NCBI GenBank assembly: GCA_026225415.1
Contig: JAMFSS010000009.1
Span: 256,062 to 320,061 of the forward strand
Reading direction: 5' to 3'
Source: Alphaproteobacteria bacterium
Lineage (GTDB): Bacteria; Pseudomonadota; Alphaproteobacteria; UBA9219
DNA: 64,000 nt
The notes below the pieces were generated by a model. It was not told the DNA's origin. It worked only from the letters and a program-made list of their open reading frames with translations, and searched no databases. Below, one piece after another: positions 46,101-53,581 of the stretch. Position 1 is the stretch's first letter; each line of letters begins with the position of its first letter. The position numbers were made by a program, and so were the translations under genes.

Positions 46101-47319
46101 CGCGGCTCAAGCGGTAAAAGATACTCCCGAGAACCAACCGCGTATCATAGGCTTCTCTGTCGACGAGGCCATGGCAGAATTTGATGCAGGAAATCGCAGC
46201 AGATGCATAGAGCTTCTTGCGCAAGCAATGACGAATCTTTCGAAGCTCGAGAGCGATCAGTCAACGGAAGCGATGTATTGCAAACATCTTGTGCGGCACG
46301 CTGTGCTATGCGTTCAATTGCGATCTGAGGCATCACTGCCTAGGAACTTATTTAACGAAATACTGTGGTTGCCGGGCTCCGGCAGCAACCCTCAGCCGCC
46401 AAAGGAACTTCGCGAGCGTCCGCTTGCACCTCTCGACATGGCTTGGTACCTGCTAGCCGAGGCGGAAATCATGTCAAGCGCGGACGTTGGTGTATTTCGT
46501 AATCTGAGAGCTCGATTACAATCCGGTCCTGTACAGCTTCAGGAAATGACAATTCGCAAAAAGCCAATTGACGCTGCAATTATCTATAAAGATGGAAATA
46601 GGTTTGCTGGAAGTTTTCATAGTTATCTGGAAAGCCTGTCATTATTTTTCTCTCTTTCAGAAGAATATAAACAAACGTTCGATGTTATGAATCCTACCAG
46701 AGGCGAGGTGCCGACAGTTCCCATCAAGCAGCTTATAGGCAACGAAAGGGTAAACCTTTCTGCTGTTGAAGCAATTTTGGCTTTCTCGATGAGTGTAGCA
46801 TTAACGGGAGAGTTTGATAAAATTGATGAATTAGAAAGAGGGCTCCAATCAAAGGTTGGACTTGATTTCCCAGGGAGTAAGATATTTCAGCGCTTCCGAG
46901 GTGAGGGCGCAGAACTTAATCGGCTTAGCGAAGAAATCACCACAATAATTAAAAAAATGAGGCCTGAGTCTCACCTTGTGCCATTCGACATTTGTGGAGT
47001 GGCGTTACGGTTTTCTGAATTCGCACATGGTTCAAATTTTAAACGAGATTTAATACCAATATTAGGCAGTTGGTTTATTGACCATTGGCGCAATATTCTG
47101 ATCAATGAAAGTTTCAGACTGAAATCACCAATGCTGCATAAGCCGCAGATAGAAGAAGTCATAAATAACCAAGATATGGATATTGAGCAGAAGCTAGCCC
47201 TCCTCCTTCTAGCCGGCTGCGATGCTACAGAGCTAAGGCTTGCAGATGAATACAGAAGAATACTGCAGCAACGAAGCTTAAGCTCTGCTCGTTCCGATGG
47301 GCGCAAAGTCGAGGCCTAA
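43189..47319 (+). CDS. Avs-like STAND NTPase with N-terminal Cap4/DUF4297-type nuclease
   Basis: The 1376-residue protein has three parts. Residues 25-120 match the Cap4/DUF4297 PD-(D/E)xK nuclease (LRGYAYQIAVTALAWLE, Glu63-Asp64, and the QVKD motif at 77-80, then FLTTSEVG). A P-loop NTPase follows, with Walker A SGATGLGKTLLARKA (335-349) and Walker B VDAVIFDDLNHL. The last ~700 residues are helical, TPR-like, and presumably the sensor. This is the layout of antiviral STAND (AVAST/Avs) proteins, in which phage proteins trigger DNA cleavage. The start is uncertain: a TTG at 43189 is the first codon after a stop, and no in-frame ATG exists until far downstream. Confidence 0.88.
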   Translation: MQGFDPTLNGLITPGPKNETAPQGNVEREAIDALRGYAYQIAVTALAWLELSPAERLYIEVAEDYAICADDAVKAVQVKDTEQSGKITLNSTNVKETLKNFIDLVEKNPGQKVTLHFLTTSEVGIERSKINRPAGEAGLLHWRKVAASGDVVHLRRILTADEMPKEVKTFVDARDDETLRGELLKRIHWDCGKPNFSQILVELEQSIAQVGRQRFGMAGTASKYAASMVMYRILQKATLKTREERVLLRADLDTLLDAASRVSLRQRDFDVIMGRLAAAPLAAIGGENGTVIDVGGYPPWIYLDQDIRGPVLALERHLQDGICSALLTSPYVVLSGATGLGKTLLARKAIQHLRKTYALIDFRDLEPASLQQRLDVLVSYLHNLRVDAVIFDDLNHLEDGSVRKSFNRVLSALQRRDQLAIITCYRKPSVSIATDLNIASSNFFDVPYFAENEISDLVKLAGGDPAKWAKISMFASGNGHPQLAGAFIQGVSSRNWPQDELRKITQTGFTSADTVALRDEARQRLIEGLEKDSQLLLWRTSLIIGSFVRDLAIALGDVTPRLAQAGVTLDRLTGSWVEPLASDRFRVSPLLARAGDKILGENERGAVHSAIARHLVKDKGVSVVDADTVLVHGLAGKDSSVLMAIATATISAPQSILTSIADYSFAFPNLKLDAVIFPEHLGLSALLRLAQCKVVLAKGVIEEIEKVTSTLLREIDSLTGKMRSGVESVSLINLLSITGGAGRIPNWLELINRFRRLLISDKELAKRMEGGEKFPGSEHLSTLGCFLITGLSRMPSVKSLEEFFLKLDRLSANDRGQLLSEFHQDNSDYDLIVSGAWLTEHEAGAVDWLNNEKYYLRMAEMAMAWGQPILAAYCHKARAVMIDEYGNQPILALTALDEAALKLDGSDIIIRERIKVFWRMKNYSQVVELITPVVDVVVLSNSTDRMFVLREAAISAANIGRTKLAAKWFHGAAQAVKDTPENQPRIIGFSVDEAMAEFDAGNRSRCIELLAQAMTNLSKLESDQSTEAMYCKHLVRHAVLCVQLRSEASLPRNLFNEILWLPGSGSNPQPPKELRERPLAPLDMAWYLLAEAEIMSSADVGVFRNLRARLQSGPVQLQEMTIRKKPIDAAIIYKDGNRFAGSFHSYLESLSLFFSLSEEYKQTFDVMNPTRGEVPTVPIKQLIGNERVNLSAVEAILAFSMSVALTGEFDKIDELERGLQSKVGLDFPGSKIFQRFRGEGAELNRLSEEITTIIKKMRPESHLVPFDICGVALRFSEFAHGSNFKRDLIPILGSWFIDHWRNILINESFRLKSPMLHKPQIEEVINNQDMDIEQKLALLLLAGCDATELRLADEYRRILQQRSLSSARSDGRKVEA

Positions 47320-47321
47320 GC

Positions 47322-47528
47322 CTAATTAGGAGATTTCCTTCCAGCGCGGCTTCGATTAATTCTACCAACAATCCAACTGGCAATATCTCCTTCGAGCCAC
47401 CCAACTGCCCGAGCGCTCAATTCTATTTGCCTTGGGAATTGGCCCGCGCCGATCAGCGCATATATTGTGCTGCGCGAGAGGCCTATGCGCTTAATGACTT
47501 CAGGAAGGCGAATGATATTTGTCTGCAT
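47322..47528 (-). CDS. AlpA-family regulator / excisionase-like protein
   Basis: From the ATG at 47528 (AGGGGA 8 bases upstream) the 68-residue protein is a MerR-like winged helix typical of AlpA: NIIRLPEVIKRIGLSRSTIY then GQFPRQIELSARAVGWLEGD. AlpA proteins activate integrase genes or act as recombination directionality factors. It is encoded next to, and divergently from, the DUF3489-integrase gene. The frame upstream to 47597 is not needed. Confidence 0.91.
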   Translation of the reverse strand: MQTNIIRLPEVIKRIGLSRSTIYALIGAGQFPRQIELSARAVGWLEGDIASWIVGRINRSRAGRKSPN

Positions 47529-47787
47529 AATTGCAATCCCCTGTTCTGTGGTTGTGAACAGGTATTTCGTGAAAAATATTTGGCAAAAATTGGGCACAAT
47601 AAGAATCCCAATCAGGGATTCGAACCGAAATCAAAAATAATTATGAGAAAATTTGTGAAATCGGCGGGATGTGTCTCCACGCGGCCCGTATTATCGCGAG
47701 AAAGCAATCTAATGATCCTCATTTCACTGGATGTACGGCTGCATCAACGCATTCATGGCGAAACCCCGCAATTCCAGGAGGCAGAGG

Positions 47788-49101
47788 ATGAATGGCAACG
47801 CTTTAATAGTACAAGGTTCACAAGAACTGATTGGAGATGCATGCGGCAAACAGGAGTATCTACTGCAAATGTTGCGGCATCCTGATGGTCTAACCATTGA
47901 ACGGGCAACATTGGCTACTGGTTGGCAACCACACAGCGTCCGCGGCGTTTTGAGCGTTCTTAGGCGAAAGTACGGTCTGACGATTGTAAGCGACAAGAAC
48001 GAAGCTGACGAGCGTGTTTATAGGGAAATACCGACAGCCAATCTGAATGGAGCCGGAACCCCTGCCGATGTGAGGCCAGTTATAGGCCGCTTCGGTGGCT
48101 TTCATGGGAGACAGCAAAGCTTTTCATTGCCGCAAGTTATAAGCGGTAATAGCCACACCAATCCCGGCTATATGGTCGTGGATGCGGTCAAAGATTACCT
48201 CGCTCATTATTCCAAAGAGGGAAGAGGCATTTCGGTTATGCACAATATCGTCAATGCCCATATTGTTCCTAAGCTGGGTAATATTCTGGTTCACGAATTG
48301 ACGACCAAGCAGATCTCTGACTGGCATCAAGAAATTTCGCGCACTCCGTTACGTCTCCGGACGAAAAAAGGGGCGGAGACTCAAAATATGCAGACCTGGA
48401 GTGATGATCCAGAATTCATTCGTCGGCGCCGAGTGACGGCTAACCGTAATCTCAATGTTTTGAAAGCTGCTCTCAACTATGTATGGCGCGAAGGAAATGT
48501 TGTTTCAGATCTCGCATGGAGGCGGGTAAGGGCATTCCGTAATGTTGAGGCTCCGGTTATCCGGTATTTAGATGAAAAAGAATGTGTCCGACTTATTAAA
48601 GAATGCGAGCCAGATTTACGGTTGATCGTTCAAGTCGCCATTTTCACCGGATGCCGATATGGTGAAATATGCAGGCTTGTAGTTGATGATTATAGACCGG
48701 ACACCGCAACTTTATATATTCGCCTCACCAAGAACGGCAAACCACGCCACGTTATATTGACGGACGAGGCCAAAAGGTTTCTTGAAACAGTTATAAAAGG
48801 TAAGAGTCGAATGGAGCATATCTTTCTAACGAAAGAAGGCCGCCCTTGGGGGAAGTCACTGCAAAGCCGTCGCATTCGCGATGTATGTGGCCGCGCAGAG
48901 ATCGATCCGCCAATTACATATCATGTGCTCAGACACACACATGCCACTCTACTGGCCATGAAAGGAGTGCCGTTGACGGTCATCGCAAAGCAATTGGGCC
49001 ACTCCAATACCCTCATCACGGAAAAGCATTATGCCCATATTAGTCCCGGATATGTGGCGCAGGCCATCCGAGAGAATTTTCCAGTCTTAGATGCTGGGTG
49101 A
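47788..49101 (+). CDS. Tyrosine integrase with N-terminal DUF3489 domain
   Basis: The 437-residue recombinase carries the full active site: Arg290 in TGCRYGEI, Lys315, His379/Arg382 in HVLRHTHA, His405 in QLGHSN and Tyr415 in KHYAH. An N-terminal domain (residues about 18-80: KQEYLLQMLRHPDGLTIERA, then LATGWQPHSVRGVLSVLRRK) is a DUF3489 winged helix, normally a separate small protein. The ATG at 47788 has a strong AGGAGG site and is preferred to one at 47731. It is the likely integrase of the island, targeting the tRNA-Glu site 6 kb to the left. Confidence 0.95.
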   Translation: MNGNALIVQGSQELIGDACGKQEYLLQMLRHPDGLTIERATLATGWQPHSVRGVLSVLRRKYGLTIVSDKNEADERVYREIPTANLNGAGTPADVRPVIGRFGGFHGRQQSFSLPQVISGNSHTNPGYMVVDAVKDYLAHYSKEGRGISVMHNIVNAHIVPKLGNILVHELTTKQISDWHQEISRTPLRLRTKKGAETQNMQTWSDDPEFIRRRRVTANRNLNVLKAALNYVWREGNVVSDLAWRRVRAFRNVEAPVIRYLDEKECVRLIKECEPDLRLIVQVAIFTGCRYGEICRLVVDDYRPDTATLYIRLTKNGKPRHVILTDEAKRFLETVIKGKSRMEHIFLTKEGRPWGKSLQSRRIRDVCGRAEIDPPITYHVLRHTHATLLAMKGVPLTVIAKQLGHSNTLITEKHYAHISPGYVAQAIRENFPVLDAG

Positions 49102-49139
49102 GGCTGCATCTCTAAGGAAAATTTTGTTAATTGCTATAT

Positions 49140-50342
49140 CTACCGCCAAAAATTGGGATCATAAAATACCGCATCGAGAAATGCAGCTCTACCTTCCCAT
49201 ATTTCAGCTTCAATTTCGTTCTCTGGACGACGTGCATTCCACCACGATGAGTCGAGAATTCGTTCTATGACATCGTCCCAGTAACGCTCGTATTCTTGAT
49301 GATAAAGACGGCGTATTCCGAAGGCTTCCTGTATATTCTTAGAATTCGCTTTATCGAAGCACACAAAATAATCAGGTCGCTTCATAGCCAAAAGACGCGT
49401 CGCCGTTGCGATGCCATGACCTTTGCTTTCTTTAAAGCTACTGCAAAATAGATCAATGTATCGCAGATAATCATCTTTCGACACGGGGCCCGATAAAGGA
49501 ATGTGACCTATGGCCTTTGAAAGTTTGGCATTGTTATCCGAGACAATTCCCATGAAGCGGCCGGCGCCTTGCATGGATCCAAACCACCGCCAAGGAATAG
49601 AGTTCCCGTTGATAAAGCCAGCAATGCCCTTGCGATCTTCATCGGGCATGTCTCTATATTTGGAGTATTTCTTGAATAAACTTCTAGCCGCTTCAAGAAC
49701 TTCGATCCTTATATCGGTTTGGTGCTGATCATCTTTCTTTATTTTAGCTATGTATTCATCCCAAGATAATTTCAATATCGCTACATCTTCGATAGGCTTT
49801 CGAACATGATCGTCTCCATAACGGCCCGAAGCTTTTTTCAAGAAAATTCGATGCCGCTTCCAGACTTCTCTGTATTTTTCTAGTTCATCTTCTTTAAAGG
49901 AGCGCCCCTTTTCCCAACATTCGTTCAATATATCTCGACAGCCCCTTCTCATATCATTTCCTGCATCTTCATTTGTCAGGGCGATGCAGACTTCTTGGTT
50001 CCGCTGAAAGCCACCTTTCGTAAAATTTGCGCTTCCAATAATGCAGGCCCATTTATCTTTTCCACTTTCAAAAAGAAATAATTTGGGGTGAAAAAGTTCA
50101 TCAGCTTCTAAAATGAACCTTATATTCATGTTGGAATTAAATGTTTCGATGAAATCGGGATGAGTCTGATGAAAATGTGTTCCGACCACGCTATTTCTAA
50201 TTTTAGATTGATGCTTCTTGAGCAACTCAAAACCATCAAATCCTGTCGATGCCCAAGCAACGGCAAAAGACACGCGTTCATGGTGAGTTAATAGCTTCGA
50301 GAATGTTTTTGATATTTCTTGCGGCGATGTGAGTAAACGCAT
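49140..50342 (-). CDS. PLD-fold nuclease with unknown C-terminal domain
   Basis: The 400-residue protein has one phospholipase-D/nuclease HKD motif near residues 85-106 (FHPKLFLFESGKDKWACI, then IGSANFTKGGF), as in single-motif restriction nucleases that work as dimers. The C-terminal ~190 residues hold conserved-looking patterns (GFINGNSIPWRWFGSMQGAG; RLLAMKRPDYFVCFDKANSK) that I cannot assign. The ATG at 50342 has AGAGG 6 bases upstream. It lies alone between the integrase and the membrane/soluble pair; a DNA-restriction role is likely. Confidence 0.86.
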   Translation of the reverse strand: MRLLTSPQEISKTFSKLLTHHERVSFAVAWASTGFDGFELLKKHQSKIRNSVVGTHFHQTHPDFIETFNSNMNIRFILEADELFHPKLFLFESGKDKWACIIGSANFTKGGFQRNQEVCIALTNEDAGNDMRRGCRDILNECWEKGRSFKEDELEKYREVWKRHRIFLKKASGRYGDDHVRKPIEDVAILKLSWDEYIAKIKKDDQHQTDIRIEVLEAARSLFKKYSKYRDMPDEDRKGIAGFINGNSIPWRWFGSMQGAGRFMGIVSDNNAKLSKAIGHIPLSGPVSKDDYLRYIDLFCSSFKESKGHGIATATRLLAMKRPDYFVCFDKANSKNIQEAFGIRRLYHQEYERYWDDVIERILDSSWWNARRPENEIEAEIWEGRAAFLDAVFYDPNFWR

Positions 50343-50473
50343 GGCTATCCTCTGGCTTCTGGGGGATCGTTTTGGCCTGTTGAGATAATGGCATGGTGTT
50401 GTTCTAGTGTCTTGATTCAAGGCAGAGTTTGTTTAACTGTGGTTGGATGGGCAATGCTTTAAAGAGGGGTTAC

Positions 50474-51235
50474 ATGTGTATTCAACGTGTGAACGAGAAG
50501 ATATACTACGCAATATTGTGCCTAATAGGGACGACAGTTTTGTGGAATGCTGTAGAATCTCTCGTTTCAACTAAGGAAAAAACAGAAATATTTGCAGCAG
50601 TTCTTGGCGGAATTGTCGGTGGCGCTATGACCATTTTTGCTGGCTGGTTGGCATTCAAGGAGGCAAAGAAAGCCAACGAGAACACTATGAAAGAGAAAGC
50701 GCATTTGCTGTATTTCGAACGGATTAAAGCTGCTGGAGCTATTCGCAATTACATTTATAGCCTGACATTAAAAATGGCGAGACTTGAGCAGCCTATCGCC
50801 GTGCTTGGCAATCATACCATTAGCAGTGTTGTGGGGCTTTCGCCCAATCCCCAGACACTCTGGGAAATTCATCAAATCCTGCGCAAAGAGTTATTCGCCG
50901 ATATGAAAACTTATGGTGAAGTATATGCGGATTTGGCCGTTCTTGGGGCGGAGGCAGATGAGAAATACAAGGATTGTGTACAGACTGTTGGACGCATCCG
51001 AATGAGATTTGATACTGCAGCTTACGGTTTCGATTTTTCTCAACCTCCTTCGGGACCAGCAGCATTAGCTTTGCACGCGGCACTCAAAGAAGTTTTCCTG
51101 ACTATAGGTAGACGTCCTGCAATTGACGAGGCAAGGCAGGCAACCAACGAAACATTTCGATATTTTACCGATTTAATAAACCACTATCGTACAAAATACG
51201 AAGAGCTCACCAACTATTTTACAAACGCCAGCTGA
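50474..51235 (+). CDS. Membrane-anchored protein, unknown family
   Basis: The 253-residue protein starts at the ATG at 50474 (AGAGGGG, 5-base spacing). Two hydrophobic helices near the N-terminus (IYYAILCLIGTTVLWNAV; FAAVLGGIVGGAMTIFAGWL) are followed by a long helical cytosolic domain (EAKKANENTMKEKAHLLYFE). Its stop overlaps the start of the next gene (TGATG), so they are coupled. Membrane-anchor plus coiled-coil architecture is common among abortive-infection effectors, but no family is recognised. Confidence 0.77.
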   Translation: MCIQRVNEKIYYAILCLIGTTVLWNAVESLVSTKEKTEIFAAVLGGIVGGAMTIFAGWLAFKEAKKANENTMKEKAHLLYFERIKAAGAIRNYIYSLTLKMARLEQPIAVLGNHTISSVVGLSPNPQTLWEIHQILRKELFADMKTYGEVYADLAVLGAEADEKYKDCVQTVGRIRMRFDTAAYGFDFSQPPSGPAALALHAALKEVFLTIGRRPAIDEARQATNETFRYFTDLINHYRTKYEELTNYFTNAS

Positions 51236-51840
51236 TGCAAACTAAAGAAGATCTCATTAAGGCCGCTTTTCAGCGATTGCCGTTACTACATGGAAGAGAT
51301 CCTCTGCTTCTCGGGGCAATTGCTACGTTGAGTGAGGTGGATCGTCATGGATCAGGGGCTTTGCCCCAGAAGTTTTCTATAGCTAATCGGCGATGTACCA
51401 AAAAAGAGTTGGAAAGCCTCATTTATCTTACCGGCAATTGTGCCGAGCAACTAGAAACTCTGCATCAACCAGCAATTCTTGCTTTGGCAAATAACGGATT
51501 TATTAGGGGCGAAAATATTTCGCCTGAGAAATTACGTACGATCGCAAAAAAAGCTGCCGAGTCCGATCTCAGTTGGGTGCCTGAGAAACTTCCTGGCGGC
51601 CGTCCACAAAACCGGCGGTCACATGCGGTAGCGACATTGCTGGCCTACTACTATGAAATGCTAACGGGCAAGAAGCCGACGCGCAGTGTCGATCCATACA
51701 AGGTTAGTGACGCTGCATATGGGCCGTTTACTGATTTTGTCAGGGAAATATTCAAAATTCTGGGGCTTCCCGTGAATGTAGAAGACATTGCGCGGACGGC
51801 TATAAAGAAGCGTAAGCTATTGAAGAAAAATACAAAATGA
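51235..51840 (+). CDS. Soluble partner of the membrane protein, unknown family
   Basis: The 201-residue soluble, basic protein (MQTKEDLIKAAFQRLPLLHG, later WVPEKLPGGRPQNRRSHAVA and the Lys-rich end KKRKLLKKNTK) starts inside the stop of the upstream gene. No domain is recognised. The mid-region VATLLAYYYEMLTGKKPTRS resembles short helical segments seen in phage-borne regulators, but this is not a family match. It precedes the ParB-methyltransferase gene by 72 bases. Confidence 0.76.
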   Translation: MQTKEDLIKAAFQRLPLLHGRDPLLLGAIATLSEVDRHGSGALPQKFSIANRRCTKKELESLIYLTGNCAEQLETLHQPAILALANNGFIRGENISPEKLRTIAKKAAESDLSWVPEKLPGGRPQNRRSHAVATLLAYYYEMLTGKKPTRSVDPYKVSDAAYGPFTDFVREIFKILGLPVNVEDIARTAIKKRKLLKKNTK

Positions 51841-51912
51841 TTAGTCGGGTTTCCTCCATTATACGGAAACGATCGGCATAGGCACACTAATCTCTGGAAA
51901 AGGAGATTAGAT

Positions 51913-53178
51913 ATGTCAATCAAAACGGCCTTACAGATTGTTTCAACGCCAATCGACGCCTTGAAGCTCGATCCCGACAATGCGCGTTATCACAGCGATC
52001 GGCAGATTGCGCAAATTGCGCAGAGTATCAAAAGCTTCGGGTTCAATGTACCGGTGCAGATCGATCGTGCTGGCAAAGTTCTGGCTGGGCACGGTCGCGT
52101 GCTTGCTGCCCGCAAGTTGGGTCTGCAGGAAGTACCAACGGTCCAGCTCGAACATTTGACCGCACCGCAGGCACGGGCTTTTGCCATTGCCGACAATCGC
52201 CTGACCGAAAATTCGGAATGGGACGATAAACTTTTGGCCGCGAGCCTGAAAGAATTGAAGTTAGCAGATCTCGATTTTGATATTGAGGCTACTGGCTTCA
52301 CATTGGATGAGATCGAGCTACGGATCGAGGACTTGGCGCCGTCGGCGGAACCCGACCCAGCCGATATGCTTCCGGAAATGCCCAAAGGACCGCCTGTCAG
52401 TCGATCCGGCGATCTTTTCTTGTTGAACGGCCATCGCCTGCTATGCGGCGACGCCACGAAACCGGCAGATATGGCACGGCTCATGAACGGTGGGCGGGCG
52501 GCTATGGCGTTTACGGACCCGCCATATTCCGTGAATTACGCCAATGGCCCTACAGATAGGATGCGCGGCACTCATCGTCCCATCCTGAATGACAATCTCG
52601 GGGAGGGTTTTGGCCCTTTTCTCTTTGCTGCCTGCGCCAACATCCTTTCAGTCACGGACTGCGCTGTTTACATCTGCATGTCGTCAAGCGAACTGCATAC
52701 CCTTTACAAAGCTTTTGTCGATGCCGGTGGACATTGGTCGACTTTTCTAATCTGGGCCAAAAATACCTTCACTCTCGGCAGGGCCGACTATCAAAGGCAG
52801 TATGAGCCAATTCTTTACGGTTGGCGCGAAGGAGCCGGGCACTTCTGGTGCGGTGCGCGCGATCAGGGCGACGTCTGGAACTTCGACAAGCCAGCCCGGA
52901 ATGACCTGCATCCCACCCAGAAGCCGGTCGAACTGGTCATGCGTGCCATTCGTAACAGCAGCGAGCGTGGCGCGGTGGTTTTGGACCCGTTCCTCGGTAG
53001 CGGCACAACCCTGATCGCCGCTGAACGCACCGGGCGCATCTGTTACGGCCTGGAGCTTGACCGTGCCTATGTCGATACCATCATTAGGCGCTGGCAAGAG
53101 CATACCGGCGATCATGCAATTCATGAAGGCACTGGCAAACGCTTTGACGCCCTCGTCGCGGAGGCGCGTCATGAGTGA
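51913..53178 (+). CDS. ParB-like domain fused to DNA methyltransferase
   Basis: The 421-residue protein has an N-terminal ParB/sulfiredoxin-like domain (residues 10-95, with LAGHGRVLAARKLG). A beta-class N6-adenine/N4-cytosine methyltransferase follows, with the catalytic DPPY (TDPPYSVNYANG, near 202) and SAM-binding DPFLGSGTTLIAAERTG near the C-terminus. Such fusions are typical of alphaproteobacterial prophages and mobile elements, where they are encoded just before DUF5681 and a terminase large subunit, exactly as here. They are thought to protect or mark element DNA. Confidence 0.94.
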   Translation: MSIKTALQIVSTPIDALKLDPDNARYHSDRQIAQIAQSIKSFGFNVPVQIDRAGKVLAGHGRVLAARKLGLQEVPTVQLEHLTAPQARAFAIADNRLTENSEWDDKLLAASLKELKLADLDFDIEATGFTLDEIELRIEDLAPSAEPDPADMLPEMPKGPPVSRSGDLFLLNGHRLLCGDATKPADMARLMNGGRAAMAFTDPPYSVNYANGPTDRMRGTHRPILNDNLGEGFGPFLFAACANILSVTDCAVYICMSSSELHTLYKAFVDAGGHWSTFLIWAKNTFTLGRADYQRQYEPILYGWREGAGHFWCGARDQGDVWNFDKPARNDLHPTQKPVELVMRAIRNSSERGAVVLDPFLGSGTTLIAAERTGRICYGLELDRAYVDTIIRRWQEHTGDHAIHEGTGKRFDALVAEARHE

Positions 53179-53581
53179 AGATAAGAAGCCTTACAGCATC
53201 GGATATCGCAAACCACCTGAAGACTCACGCTTCAAAGCCGGTCAGTCTGGCAATCCCAAGGGGCGGCCCAAAGGCTCGCGCAATCTTGCCACGGAAATTG
53301 AAGCCGAAATGAATGCGCGCGTGCCTATAACGGAAAACGGCAAGAAAAAGAAAGTGTCGCAACGAAAAATTATCGCCAAACAGTTGGTGAGGAAAGCTGC
53401 TCAAGGCGATCCGAAGGCAATTCCTATCATCATGAATCACGATCTCCGGATCCAGCACGCCAAGACAACAGCCGAAGCGACGGAACCGGAAAAGATAAGC
53501 GCTGAAGACCAGCTGGTTATGCAAAGCATCATAGATCGCATTAGGCGGCCATCTGAAGCGCCCGAAAAGAGGAAGGGATGA
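53171..53581 (+). CDS. DUF5681 protein, terminase-associated
   Basis: The 136-residue protein opens with the DUF5681 signature (SIGYRKPPEDSRFKAGQSGN, then PKGRPKGSRN), followed by a basic helical part (KKKKVSQRKIIAKQLVRKA). It overlaps the methyltransferase stop by 8 bases and the terminase start by 4, so all three are coupled. The position and DNA-binding character suggest a small terminase-subunit role. The longer frame from 53057 is upstream read-through. Confidence 0.9.
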   Translation: MSEDKKPYSIGYRKPPEDSRFKAGQSGNPKGRPKGSRNLATEIEAEMNARVPITENGKKKKVSQRKIIAKQLVRKAAQGDPKAIPIIMNHDLRIQHAKTTAEATEPEKISAEDQLVMQSIIDRIRRPSEAPEKRKG

